A DNA stretch of 64,000 nt, taken from positions 9,736,001-9,800,000 of the forward strand of contig NC_079381.1 of the NCBI RefSeq assembly GCF_021018895.1, written 5' to 3'. Below, piece by piece: positions 34,140-46,245 of this stretch. Position 1 is the first letter of the stretch; every line of letters starts with the position of its first letter. Origin of the DNA: Seriola aureovittata (lineage: Eukaryota > Chordata > Actinopteri > Carangiformes > Carangidae). The position numbers were made by a program, and so were the translations under genes. The notes under the pieces are model-generated. The model did not search any database, was not told the origin of the DNA, and saw only the letters and a list, made by a program, of their open reading frames with translations.

Positions 34140-34620
34140 TTGGCTGCTGACCACATTCAAATCTGTACCAATACCACTATCCTGTCCCTGCAGGCACGTA
34201 GCTGGCCACCAATGTAGATGCTGATAATTGGTTGAATGTAGGTTGTGATGTCAGGTGACCAAAATTCAGCGTCAGGATAATAACACCTAAAGCCAACGTC
34301 AACTTGATGCGGTATACAGACGACAGCTGATGTCGATATTTTGTTGGTTTTGTTGTTAAGTAAACAAAATACAACGACTTCCAAATCTCTCATGCCAACG
34401 CCATCTTGACATATAAAACACCGACATTCAAGTCAATGAGCGAAGCCCGACATCTGCTAAATGTCTTCCAAATGTCACAATCTCAATTAGCCAACGTTGG
34501 ATTATGACTTCAACATACAATTTCCATGTAGTTAGAGTCCAACGTCTTGATGTCTTATTGTGTTTTACGGATTTATGTGTTGAACAGGTGCCAGGGCGAA
34601 ACAAAATCAAAACAATGGGA
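34140..34620 (-). repeat. Probable interspersed repeat with GACGTT/CAACGT motifs
   Basis: Repeated short motifs such as GACGTTGG, TGATGTC, CAACGTC and TTGGTCACCTGAC recur through the segment, a pattern seen in dispersed fish repeats. The minus-strand ORFs here (34157-34393, 34428-34610) are probably by-products. Class unknown. Confidence 0.35.
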
Positions 34621-37600
34621 AGTCATACTTAAAAGTGAGAAGGCAAAGGATTTTTTATTTTATTTATTTTTTTTAATTTAAATATTTATGTGGGATTTTT
34701 CTCAGTATAGGTGCGTTGTTTCATCATTTATTTTACCCACAGGAGTCTGTGAGACTGAATGACATAAAATGAACCTGCATATGTGGATTGTCTAGACTGT
34801 GACAGGGATTAAAAACAACTCTGTGTGAGCCACAAATTGATGCACAAAAAAATCCGAAAAGCAATTCACAGGTGGAGCAACATCACAGGTGAATAAAAAT
34901 CGTGACAGAAACTTAAGATTTAAAACTTGGAAACAAAACAATATTTAATTTTCTCAGAAATGATCTTTGTCAGATGGAATCAAGTTTCGAATTGACAACA
35001 CTTTAGTTCTAGGTAGCTGCTAATGGACTTTATTCTGGATTTAGTTCATTTCTTGAAGGGTATCAATTAGGAAGAGCATATATGATATCCTGCCCACCGG
35101 ACTGTGATCAACCTGGAACTGAAAGATTTTGATTTGCAAAAGTTACTCATTTGCAACCACAAATTGACACATGTAGTTGGATTTGCAAATGATGTCATCA
35201 GCGAGATGTTTGCACAGGCATGGGGCAAGCTGAACAATTGGCAGAAGTAATGAGTGGAAAATGTTTATCATCTCAAGAGGGAAACCTGCCTGTTAGCCCA
35301 GAGTTCAGAATTAGCCGTTAGCTCCAGTGATCTGGCCAGAGCTATAGATTTGATGAAAGCTGAGAAGTGAGGGAATAAACTCCAGTTTTAAGGTGAGATA
35401 GTTCACACTTTTACTGTGTGTTGAAGGCTGTTGAATAAATATTGCTATGGCTCTGTGCTACACCTCTGTGTGGGAATCGATGACCGCTGAGAGAGGAGCA
35501 GACTAGCGGCTTCGGAGGAAAAATGTGTCACATTGTATATATACCTAAATTTTCCCCAAAATAAAAAATAAATAAATAAACGATACATTTCTTTTCATGA
35601 CCTTGTGCAGCTGATCAATTATAATGATTAAATCCTGTATTGAGGCCGTAGTCCTCTCTAGTGGCCTTTGAGTTTTTGCATTTATACAACACATCAGGCA
35701 TTTATCCAGTGTCTGATATAAGTTTAACCCATGATGTGAGTTGATGTTTTTGGAAACACACAGGCCGTTTGTGAATCGCCTCATTTGTCACTGGAATAAA
35801 GTATCATTGCCAGATGTCTATCAAAGGCAGCGTGGTATGAAAAGAAAGGTATGTAATGGGACGTTGCTTACCACATAAAAATTCTCCTCTAAACAGTAAT
35901 TCCAGAGGTTTACAGCAAGCAGCTTTATGTCTAAATAGTGAAAGAGTGTTTAAGCTATTATAACATGGTCCAGGTGTTTTCTACTGCTGCACGTGCATAC
36001 TTGATCTATGAACAGGAAAACCCGTCTATATCCACAGAGAGGAGACTGTGAGAGTGGAACCAAAAATGGAGGAGCTGCAATCAAAAGGGAAAAATATTAC
36101 ACACATGTAATCTAGTTTGCTGTGATTTTAGTCTATTTATATTTGACCTCCCCTCTGTTCAATCACAGCAAATCGTGGTTCATGGAATGATAAAAAGGGA
36201 AGTTTATTCTTGTGCTCCCATGCAAATGTCGCTTTGTTTGTGTTCGTCTTGCATATAGATGGCATTAGGGGGCAGACACACTGGATTTCAGATGGATGAG
36301 AAAACTTTATTTTCAGTGGAGAGGCTAAACATCAAACTTGGAATATTCAGGGTGTGAGGTGGAGTTGGGGCAGAATTAAAGCCAGTGAGACTCCTTGCTG
36401 ACTTCAGAGCAACCCAGCTTTGCTGAGTGACAGGGCTTTGAACATGTTTACAATCCAATTTGCCTGTAGTCTTTGTGTCTGAGTCAGAGGAAGTGCCGGA
36501 GGAATTCAAATAGAGAAGGTAAAGGAAGAAGAGATTAACTTCCTCCGTCTTCAGGTGAGGAACATTTCAGGGAGTTTGGCAAATACACAAGAAATTAGTC
36601 AGTTGTCGGAAGCACACAAATTAATGTGACTGAGTCCGTCTTTAAGGTAAGATGACACCAACAGTGAAGGAAGCAAACTGAGGGAAAAGGGAAGATATGA
36701 ACAAGCCCAACATGATTTCAGATGATCTTTGTTCCCCTTGCAGGATAGTGGAAGACAGACTTTTTCTTTTTTTATGAGACCTACTTGACCTATACAGATG
36801 GTTGCAATGCTTCAGCCGTGCTCATGTGGCTCTTGCCTGGATGTTGTTCTGCATTTTTCCAGAATAAATCAAAAAGGACACCAACATTGTTGCCCATCGT
36901 TTCTGACTCAAACAAACAGCCTCTGAACAGAGGGAGTCAGACGAGAGGTCACACAAGGAGAGAAACAGAGACTATTATTGGAGCACTGGAGGGAGACGTC
37001 AGTCAGTAACAAAACATTTTCTGAAGGATTATACAGTATACCAGAGTTGTATAGTCATAGCCGCCTGCACACACACCACACGCACGCACGCACGCACACA
37101 CACACGCACACATGCACACACACTCAAACCGTATCACTCATGAGGATAGATTCTGACAAGCATATCTGTAGCCTCTTAACTCTTCAGAAATCTGCTAATA
37201 AGTGGAAATGAAGACTTGATTAAAAAATAACTAACCCAAACTTGTTTAAATTGTATGACACGCATGAAATTTCAGAAGGAAAAATTGGAAATTTCCCATA
37301 GCTTGGGATATTATTCCACATTATGTAACCAGTTAGTTGCAAATACTACAGCTGCAGCGTCTCTCGCTTGCCAGCACTTCTCTGCTGAGTCAAGTGCGCT
37401 CTGGCCAATCCAGGCTCCGGGGGCCTCCGTCTTCATCTTACCAGCCCCTTGGTAAGATGGAGCTGGTGCTTATCATGGTGCTGCCACGGCAAACATAACC
37501 ACCTTCTGGCATCTGCTCCGTGCAGCTGCAACAGACTTTTTCCAACAAGAAATCTGTTCACACTCTGAAGCTTTCTCAGGATACAGGAGAATCCTGCTTA

Positions 37601-37869
37601 GAGGTGATAGTGGAAGTTAAAAAATGCCAAACATCCACTGGTTCCAGCTTCTCAAATGTGACAATTTGCTGCTTTTCTCTGTTGTATTTCATTGTAAATT
37701 GGATGTCTTTGGGTGTGGAAATGTTGTTCTGCCAAAACAAGCAATTTGAAGGCGTCTCTTTCGGCTCTGGGGAATAAAAATGGGCATTTTTCTCTATTTT
37801 CTGACTTTTCACAGGCTAAACCATTACTGTAATTGCTTAATAAAGAAAACAGTCAGCAGTAGAAAATAA
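34621..37869. other. Non-coding stretch, no gene recognised
   Basis: No recognisable exon. Contains a CA/CGCA array at 37067-37124 and a perfect 10-bp-stem hairpin at 37434-37459 (CATCTTACCA, loop GCCCCT). Confidence 0.5.
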
Positions 37870-38145
37870 CTAGGTGTCATCTTCAATTTGGACTTAAAAT
37901 TTGATGCACAGTTGTGAATTTTGGTCAATATTTATTTCAGAATTGAAACATTTTCCCCAGTTTAGGACTTTGGAGACTTTCGTCTCATCACGTCTTGAAC
38001 TTTGTAACTCTCCTTATGTCGGAGTTGGCTCTGACATTGCCTGCAGCAAGTGCCCCCAAAATTGAGCCACCAGGATCCTGCCTGGCATCAGCATGAGAGA
38101 CCCTATTCCCCCAGTCTCCTTCCTTCAGTACAAAGTGCAACCTGA
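37870..38145 (+). mobile_element. Decayed LINE reverse-transcriptase fragment
   Basis: Despite frameshifts and stops, translation of successive plus-strand pieces gives GVIFNLDLKFDAQ, then a piece like the family's R-L-x-x-C-N-S-L-Y-V-G region, then a match to its A-A-R-x-L and S-P-V-L-x-x-L-H-W-L-P-V region. This order is typical of L2/CR1/Rex1-type non-LTR retrotransposons near the 3' end of the RT ORF. It is a non-functional remnant. Confidence 0.55.
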
Positions 38146-38379
38146 AATAAACCATCTCACGGAACGCAGGATGATTAGTTGAACTGAACGTTGGAAAGAG
38201 AGAGATCAGAGGACGGTGCTGTCAGTAGAGTGAAGAGGTAGATGCAAAATCAAAATCAAAAATTGTGTTTGTGTCTCTTTGTCTCCACACCATCCTGGTA
38301 ATCAGCTGATTTAGGAGAAGCTGAACTCCATTAGCAGCTAAACGGTTTGACTGATTGTCGTTCTTCTTTTGTTGTAGCA

Positions 38380-38665
38380 TGGGTCAATACGGATGGAATC
38401 ATTATCATAATATTAATAAGAATATTTTCTGTTAAAGATGGATATGGTAAATGTATACAAAATCACATATGAAATGTCTTATGGTGTTTGGTGTATATAA
38501 CACAATCACTGCAGTGACCAATTGTGTTGGTTTTTAATGAGAATTAAAATGGAATCCTTAATTTGGGGAACAGAATATGATAAAAACAAAAACATGATAT
38601 CATGATATGATTGCTCTAAAAGGCAGTAAATGATAATATTGAATTTTCAGCCAGCCCTACTTGTA
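38380..38665 (-). repeat. Possible DNA-transposon remnant with a TAGGGCTGG terminus
   Basis: Read on the minus strand, it begins TAGGGCTGGCTGAAAATTC and continues with ATCATATCATGATATCATG-like sequence. TAGGGCTG starts are frequent at termini of fish DNA transposons. The other end is not resolved. Confidence 0.3.
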
Positions 38666-39464
38666 GTACTTTAACTGGAGTATGCTTTTTTTGGCAGTAA
38701 CTGTACTGTATCCCAGTACACTCATGCACATACACTCACACACAAATATTTCACACTAGTAGCAGATTGAGAATTATCAGACTTCTGTGGGATTGTTGAA
38801 AACTGGACAGATTGCTGGGTACTTCCAGTTACTGACTTAACTGTTTATTTATTTATTCATTTTTTCATCTCAAAGCCAAAAATTCAAAAGCATCGATCAG
38901 TCCAGACAAAGTTGTGGTGAAAAATGGAGGCTGAAGCTTGAGACAGTTGTGGAACACTATCTGTGCGCGACCGCATTTTACAGGTCAGACCACAATTACT
39001 GATAAACCCATCCCAATCCCACTGTTCGCCAAATAAGTTTGTAAAAGTCAAGTCCCATTCCCGAGCTGTAATAATGCAACTCTCTGCTGCTCTCCCATTT
39101 GGAGAAAAAAAAATTCATCATAAGCTGATTTTCGGTTTCACAGCACTAGCAAATGGAAAAATATTTTCTCCTACGACGCTAGCGATGTCACACTCATAGA
39201 TCAACATGGCAGGTATTACAGACTTCCCCTCTTGCATGACGATGAGCAATCACTGCATAATAAGCGACGTTATGTTGAATGTGTATCTTTTTTTCTGACT
39301 GCTCTCTGTCTCATATTGTGGTATGCTGGTGCAAATGGAAGGACTGCATTTTCAAAGGCTGTCACATTCATCACCTTTACGCACCCTCGCAACCCTGCAA
39401 CTTTCTGAAGTCACGTAGCCATTCTGAACTCTACAGGCGGCATCAGAATACCAAAACACATAGA

Positions 39465-39515
39465 CCGAGTGCTCAGTCCCCCCGCTCCAGAGAGCGGGGG
39501 ACGATTCCCCATTGT
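39465..39515 (+). repeat. tRNA-like fragment with a 9-bp GC hairpin
   Basis: CCCCCGCTC (39479-39487), loop CAGA, GAGCGGGGG (39492-39500) form a perfect stem. It is preceded by ACCGAGTGCTCAG, like a Leu/Ser tRNA D-arm region, and followed by GGACGATTCCCC, one base away from a B-box core. Probably part of a tRNA-derived SINE; no full cloverleaf is evident. Confidence 0.4.
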
Positions 39516-41968
39516 CAGCTTCCTGCACCTCGGTAGTTTATGAGAGGTGAGATAACCAGGTTATAACCAGGGGTTTATCTTTTATCTGTGTAGCAGTCCA
39601 GCTGTATTACATTTGGTACATATTGTAGTGAAAATGAGTACTTTTTGTTTTGATTGTCTCAAGTGTTTTCCCTCAGAGGGGAAGGAGGTCGGATGCTGAC
39701 CCACTTGCCGCATCTCTGCAAGTGTCTGTGAATTTCTTTTACAGCAAATGCAGGTCTCATACCATAGTCAGCTCACAGCTCAACGTGACTGTTGAGGCAG
39801 GGTGCACAGTTCTACCCGGCTGCTTCCTCTGTTGAGCAGTGGCGTTTGTCAAACCACACCCTAATTGAAAAGGTAAGCTGCTCCATAGAAAGGCAAAAAT
39901 TCAGATCCTCGGAAATCCAAATTTTTGAAGCTGGTTCTTTGAAGGTGAAGTTTTGCATCTTATTTCTTGAGATGTTCACTTGTGTTAGATTGTTAAGCAG
40001 CAGCGGATGAAACTTCAGTTACGCCGTGCTGATTCATTCTTTCAAAAACAAAACCAACTCTGTTGCATAAGCAGGAAACTTACTCATTTTTACAGAGTCC
40101 CAATTTGAGATGCAGTCACTTGAGTAATTATCAACAGCGCATACTTCTACACTCAGCAGGTTTCAGTTCTGCCATTGCAACAGAATGAAATGTTACAGTA
40201 CCTCGCCATAAGTGGAGGACATCCTTTCTATGCTTGACAGACAGTGGGACTTTAACCCCTCTGAATTACAGCTCCAACCCTTTCAGTTAAGTGAAAAATC
40301 CATGGCTCAACGCCTCTCCATGTGGCAGCTGACAAAAAAAAAAAAACTTAATGACAGTCATTTCTCCTATAAGCTGGTGGTTGTGATATCCATCGTGCAC
40401 TGGCCCTGAACAAGGCTTATGGAGCGCACCAGCATCTGTTTGGCAAGCGATGCAAACACCCACAGACCTGCAGATGTAGCCTGTGTGAGCCCTCCCGCAG
40501 GATCTGTTTAAGGCTACTTCCCATTCGTGTCTGTACTTCCATGGAGCTCGGGAGAAGCGAAAATCTGTTGCTCAAGCAGAAATGTTTTCAATCCAGAGGG
40601 ACACGTCTTCGCCCTCAAGTTACACAATCTACGCTGAATCTGTGTCTTTTTCTGTCTCTTTGTGTACTTCCTGTTGGGTTTGCGAGCAACCCGTGCCACC
40701 TCTGACTGATGCTTCTAATTCAATCTGAACTCACATTTGGTTCTTTACAGCAAACAAATGCCCATTGGGAATTAGAGATGAGATATTTGCATAATTTAAT
40801 ATGACTGTAGGCTTGTGTTGGTAGAAGGATTCGGGTTAGTTATGCAATAAAGTCCTGCAAATTAAGTTGTATTTCACAGTTAAGCTCTGAACTGAACGTT
40901 GTAGTTGCTTTTTATTGACGGTGAATAGGGCGGTAGCCTCTGTATGGAGCAGAGATTAGACAAAACAAAGAAACAAACAAAAGGTTATGGGGCCTTGTTT
41001 CAACAGACTATGTAAGAGGCCAGATTAATTATGCTGTATAGAAAACTCATTTTTTTTCCAGGTAAAGGTACAGTTCCAGTTCAATTGATGTGACGTCTCA
41101 CTTGAGTAAATGTATGTGTGTCTCTTTGTTTATGTGGAGGTTCATGTTTGGGTGTATCACCAGCGCGCGTTTGTGCGAGAGTGTTTCTGTGTGATTAATG
41201 GATTAGAGATGGTTAGAGATGGTGCTGTCATATTAGATTATATGGAGTGACAAGCTTCACTGCTTCATCTCATAGATCATATCAGAACAAACCTCTCACG
41301 CTCCTGCCAATTTTCTGCATCAGTGCATGTGCTTATCAAAGCTGCAGGCATGTCAAGTGTGTGTGTGAGTGTGTGTGTGTGTGTCTGTGTGTATGTGTGA
41401 ACATGTGTGTCTGTTGCCACATGAGCATGGTTCATAGGCTACCATAACTACTGCTGTGTTGAAGTGTGGCCACTTAAAGGGCATCAGAACCATAATTAAG
41501 TCATGTTATGTGTTTTTCTCAAGATCAAACAGACCTCAAGGAGAAACTGACAGACATGCAGCCCAAATATGATGCATTATTATGTGCTAAGGAAATACCT
41601 GACCGTATCCACGGCTGATCATTGACTCTGTGTGTCTGTCACATGTTGTCCCTCATCTCTCAAAAAAACTCAGATTTGTATCGTTTGCCATAGAACTCAG
41701 TGTTCCGTATCAGAACCCTCCAGCAGCCTTTAGAATGGAACTCCTACATTTATGACATCATCAATAGAACTCTGTGTCACTGTATGTGGAGTCATCTGTG
41801 TTAGAGCTGTTCAGTTTGCAGTTTGCTTTGGACAACAAGACTCAGACTCACAGCAGACTCACTAAAGACAAATATGAAGTAAAGAAGAGAAACCTGGACT
41901 TCATTGTATATTTTAAAAAACGACATCCTGGACATGCATCATAGGTGGAACAGGTGAGAGAGACTGAA

Positions 41969-41970
<2 letters not shown>

Positions 41971-42023
<53 letters not shown>
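41971..42023 (+). repeat. (CA)n microsatellite
   Basis: Perfect CA array of about 26 units. Confidence 0.97.
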
Positions 42024-42027
<4 letters not shown>

Positions 42028-43624
42028 ACCAGTTATGACGAATGCATCATTATGCTCCTATCAGACACCACTTTTGTTTCAAATCAACTGGTTTGAAGTT
42101 TTAAATTGTTTCCAAATGTGACAGATAAAATTTTACTTACAAAAATACACAATGGGCAAATATACCTTCCTCCTCAGACATGTTTTAAACTATGCAAAAA
42201 TACTAAAAAGGAAAACTAGGGCTGGAAGCACATCTATGCTTCCTCAATTCTGGATCTGGCCTTGTTCCCCGCCCACCAGCACTACTTGTGCTGACAGGTG
42301 AAAGAGCAGTGCTTAACAAGATGGTTAGTGGAGGAAACACTGGAGAGACTCAGCCACATGCCTGAGCCTCTGTCAGACCCAGACTCAGATAAGCAGTGTG
42401 TTGTTGTTATTAACAGATATATAAGAACAGTTCAATTTGAATGTTTTATTTGTCAGTGTTGTTTGTTAGCTTGTAACTGGCAGTGGATGACACAGTGTTA
42501 GTGGTTGTGCTAATGAATATTCTCGCTCTCTTTACTGACAAGGTTTCTGGTTTATTTTGCCTGCCCTCCACCCCCACATGTTCACAGGATTGGTTCCTTA
42601 GGTTATATGACTTATGAATCCCAGGTTGTCTGAATTCGTTTTTAGGAGAATGTCATTGGTTCACTACATTTCCAAACTGGAAATACGCATTCATGGCGTT
42701 GATGACGTGCTTATTTTGCTCATCAAATGTCTAGTATTATATAAAAAAGACAATATGGAAATGTTAACAAGGTTAAAAACTTGATTTTCATTGGAGGAGG
42801 TCTTGAATGAACTAGAAAGAGCACATACCTCCAGCAAGGCCAGACATTTTGTTCCACCAGATCTGGATCTCAAACTCATAGATGTCAACACCATAAACAT
42901 GTCTGTTTTTAATAAAAAATGTTAAAAAATGCCCTGTCTTGCAATATTAAGGAAAGTGATCAAAAACAAAGACAGACAGACACAGGTGAAAACAGAACCT
43001 CATTGGCAGAGGTAATGATACCAGTAACTGGTACCAGTTTTTTCATTGTATACATTTACATTCATCCAGCTTGAACCCCACAACCCTGGAATGAAAAAAG
43101 GTGTGATTCATAGATGTATAGGTGTATACTGTGTGCTCATGCTGCATTGACTAAACAACCCTCCAAGGGTGAATGTACTGGCCTCCCTCAGCAGCCACAA
43201 ATGCATAGCAACTACAAGTGGGCCTTGATGTTGACGAGGGTGGAACAGCATGTCATTTACTGTGTGTAGATTTCAGTAATGAAATAATGTCTGCCAAAGT
43301 GGCCACATGTCTGAATACCTTGCCATATGATATACTCTATGTATTTTTACCACAGGCCACCATGTCCTCGACCCAATCATCACCAACAGGTTTATAAATA
43401 TTTTGACTATGTGACCTTCTAGCATTTGAATTGCTTATATAACATGCTTCATAGTTGTCAATGAAAGCAGTATGCAAACTGCTGAGAAACAGAAAGAGTT
43501 GCAAACCTTGTCATTTTTTCTTCTGTTCCGGCAGCTGATGATGGTTTCTGATGATAAGAAGGTATTGTGTCCTCTACTTGGCAACATCATGCCTGTCAAT
43601 CACAATCACCGTCTTCCAAATTGA

Positions 43625-43850
43625 AAAACTTTTTTCTTGTTTCTGAGATGTTGTGATTTATGAAATGTGTCTTCTGTGAAATGTCATCTTGGTTTCTCAG
43701 ATGTGATTATGTTTTCTCTAACGTGTAGATGGTGTTTGGTACAACATTTTGGTAATGTAATAGTGTATATATTCGAAACACAAACTTATGAAATGCTGGT
43801 TTGTTTTCTGTGATGTCGTGTTTCATAAAATGTTGCGTTCTCGGAGAATT
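43625..43850 (+). repeat. Cryptic tandem repeat, TTTCTGAAATG-like unit
   Basis: Diverged recurrences of a T-rich unit like GTTTTCTGTGAAATGTC/GTTTCTCAGATGTG spaced about 20-30 bases apart. The same unit type recurs at 45300-45905. Confidence 0.45.
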
Positions 43851-44257
43851 CTTCTTGCTTAGGGCGTGTTGCACTGCATGTCTTCTGCTGCCCGCTGTCC
43901 ATTGTGGTTTTTAAAACAGCCGTCAGTTCTGATGCCAGGACAGCCGCTGAGTTTTCTTGTGTTTATTTCAGCCTGTGATCGTCAGGGCCCTATTCATCAG
44001 ATTTTGACTGGCCATCACGCTGCGGAGCTCCTCATGCTGCTTGTGCTTTCATTCGTTGCCAGTGACATTGCATGTTTTGGCCCAGTACAGGATTGGTTTC
44101 GGTGGCAATGCCAGTAACATAACTATGGCTGCATTGTTGTTTAGAGACATTTTGTTTAGAACATTTCCCTTATATCAAGATACCATTTGTATTTTGCTGT
44201 ATGTTAATTTGAGTTTCATCTTAGATAAGAAGAAGTGTACACTATAGTTCAGACTAG

Positions 44258-44345
44258 GGCTGTCACAACATCAAATATTCACAACACAATTATCGTGGCC
44301 AAAAGAATACACAATAGGGATATTGTCACAATATATATAGAAAAT
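44258..44345 (+). repeat. Probable dispersed repeat end (TAGGGCTGTCAC)
   Basis: Starts TAGGGCTGTCACAACATC and continues with ATTATCGTGGCCAAAA and GGGATATTGTCACAATAT. I recognise this motif order from a high-copy fish repeat, probably a DNA transposon terminus. No opposite end or target duplication found. Confidence 0.4.
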
Positions 44346-44710
44346 TTGAAAATAATAATGATGCTATCAGTCAACTTCATCTTTAACTTTGTTTATTGTG
44401 TGTTTTGTCTCTTTTTTTGGCAAATGAATTAGACTCAAATGCAAGTGTAGGAAGGCGGAGAGAGAGTCTGCAACCATGTACAAAAGTGAACAAAAATAAC
44501 AGCTATATTTAATGGATTGTGAAAAGGCAACCAGATGAACTGATAAACAAAAGATCCACAAGACCAAACATCTGCCATCATGATATCATCATTTGTGTAT
44601 TATTAATGCCTCAGGATGAAAGATTTCAGTGGCATTGTTATTTTGGTTGTCTTTACGTACACCAGTTAAAAGTGATTAACAAATATTGAGCAATAATTTA
44701 GTTTTGGGGG

Positions 44711-45292
44711 ATTAGCTCTCTCAGCAGGATCCTCATCGTTGCTTGGACTCATTGAGAGCTCCCTCAAATAGCAGACAGAGCAAAACAGAGGCTTTTCCAC
44801 CAAATCTAACTGTATAACCATTTGCTATAAATGGTCACGTCCTTGATGTTAAGTGTGTCTGACTGAAATGAAGCATAGCGTTAGTTCAGGCAGAGCGCTG
44901 AAGTTGGGTTTGTATCGGCTATTTGGCACGAGCTATTTCCAGTATACAATGACTGACTCATTTACAGCTGTGTGGTGAGTATCGTCAATCATATTAATGC
45001 CAGTGCAAAGACATGATGATAACCCAACAGTCTTGTAACTGTTAGGCTGCTGATTGCCGCTCTCTCCACCACCCCAGCCTCCTTTATGATATTTTGTATG
45101 GTTGATTTCCCCAAAATGTATCTTCACATATATGTTTATCACAGGGAATTAGCTCTTGCAGCAGAATTCTTCTCACTGTTCAGATTCATTGAGAGATCCC
45201 TCAAACAGCACAGCCTTTCCCACCAGATCTAACTGTATCACCATTTGTTATGAATGTTCAAGTTTCTGACATTTAGTGTCTCTGACTGAAAT
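44711..45292 (+). repeat. Direct duplication: units 44711-44870 and 45148-45292
   Basis: Both units run ATTAGCTCT, CAGCAG, TCATTGAGAG, TCCCTCAAA, CACCA-ATCTAACTGTAT, ACCATTTG, AATG and TGACTGAAAT in the same order with about 15-20 percent divergence by eye. A partial third copy of the central part is at about 59755-59800. Confidence 0.75.
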
Positions 45293-45299
45293 ATCATTT

Positions 45300-45905
45300 T
45301 GTTTTGTGAAATTTCATGTTTTCTGTAACGGGTTTTCTGAATTTTTGCTGTATTTTCTGCAGCATGGATGTGTTTTCTGACATGTGTATGGGAAATTGTG
45401 AAATCTATTTTGTTTTGTAAAATGCAGCTGTTTTCCCAAGTGTTGCTATCATTTTTGCGTTTTCTAAGATACTGTGTTTTTTCTGAAGTGTTTATTTTTT
45501 TCTATTACGTAAGCTGTCATGTTGTTCTCATAAACGTGTTGTCTGGTGTCATTGTTTTTCGGAAATGTCATTTATATGTTGTGTTGTCTGAAATGTTATT
45601 TTGTCATTATGCTTTCCCTAATGCTTCCTGGTGTTTTGAATTGTTATTGTTGTTGTGAAATGCTGTATTTTTTCCCCGTTTTTTAAATTTTATTGCTTTT
45701 TCTGTACATGTATTCTGTATTTTTTTTTTTTTTTTACATATTTTCAATAATGTGGTTATGTTTTGTGAAATGCTGTGATTTGTGTAATGTTGGGTTATGT
45801 TGTCAAATGCTGTTGTCTGCTATTGTTGGTGTGGTTGATTTGTTTTTTAAATTGTTTTTCTGTCTATTTTTCTCCTGAAATGTCATTGTCTTTTCTGTGT
45901 TTTAG
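45300..45905 (+). repeat. Cryptic T-rich satellite, TGTTTTCTGAAATGT-like unit
   Basis: For about 600 bases the plus strand repeats variants of TGTTTTCTGAAATGTCAT with irregular spacing (for example around 45320, 45375, 45420, 45475, 45560 and 45590), interrupted by poly(T) at about 45719-45737. Stop-poor hydrophobic ORFs here (45368-45658, 45693-45878) are a by-product of T-richness. Confidence 0.5.
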
Positions 45906-46078
45906 GTAGGCAGAGCTAGATTTCTATGATATTTCATGCAGAGATTCATGGTTCAAAAAGGATGAATCCCAGTGACTTTGTTGATCCCCTGATTAGTGCC
46001 ATCATCAGGTTGACATTTTTGTTTATTGTTATTATATATTTATTATCATTATCTTTTATTGTTCATTTTTTAATAGAA

Positions 46079-46245
46079 GCAAAACAAGAGGACTGATTTC
46101 CACCTCTGGAGACAGCTCTTGGTGAGTGAGGGGATGAAGTTTGATGCTGAACTCGCAATGTTTCTTCTAGAATAGTAAGTTAACAGCTGCTAATGCCAAC
46201 GTTGGCTATGTAGCAATAGCAAAACTTACAAACAGCTGCATTAAA
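46079..46245 (+). repeat. Dispersed repeat family R1, copy 1
   Basis: Contains CTGGAGACAGC, GTGAGTGAGG, GCTGAACTCGC, ATTTCTT-like TTTCTTCTAG, ACAGCTGCTAATGC, AACGTTGGCTATGTAGC and AATAGCAAAACTTA. Matching segments are at 50527-50665 (inverted), 50865-50935 and about 59995-60055. Confidence 0.7.

Larger units (their letters stand above)
38666..43624. other. Non-coding stretch, no gene recognised
   Basis: No recognisable exon. Interrupted (GT)n at 41357-41400 and (CA)n at 41971-42023. A GC-rich hairpin at 39479-39500 is listed separately. Confidence 0.5.

Noticed and set aside
34157..34610. Minus-strand ORFs of 78 and 60 codons
   Set aside because: They sit in a probable interspersed repeat with periodic GACGTT/CAACGT motifs; no protein family recognised.
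43866..44117. 83-codon plus-strand ORF in a slightly GC-richer patch
   Set aside because: No recognisable domain, splice signals or conservation evidence; probably chance or old repeat.
45368..45878. Hydrophobic plus-strand ORFs of 96 and 61 codons
   Set aside because: T-rich cryptic satellite yields Phe/Leu/Val codons; no membrane protein family or splice context.
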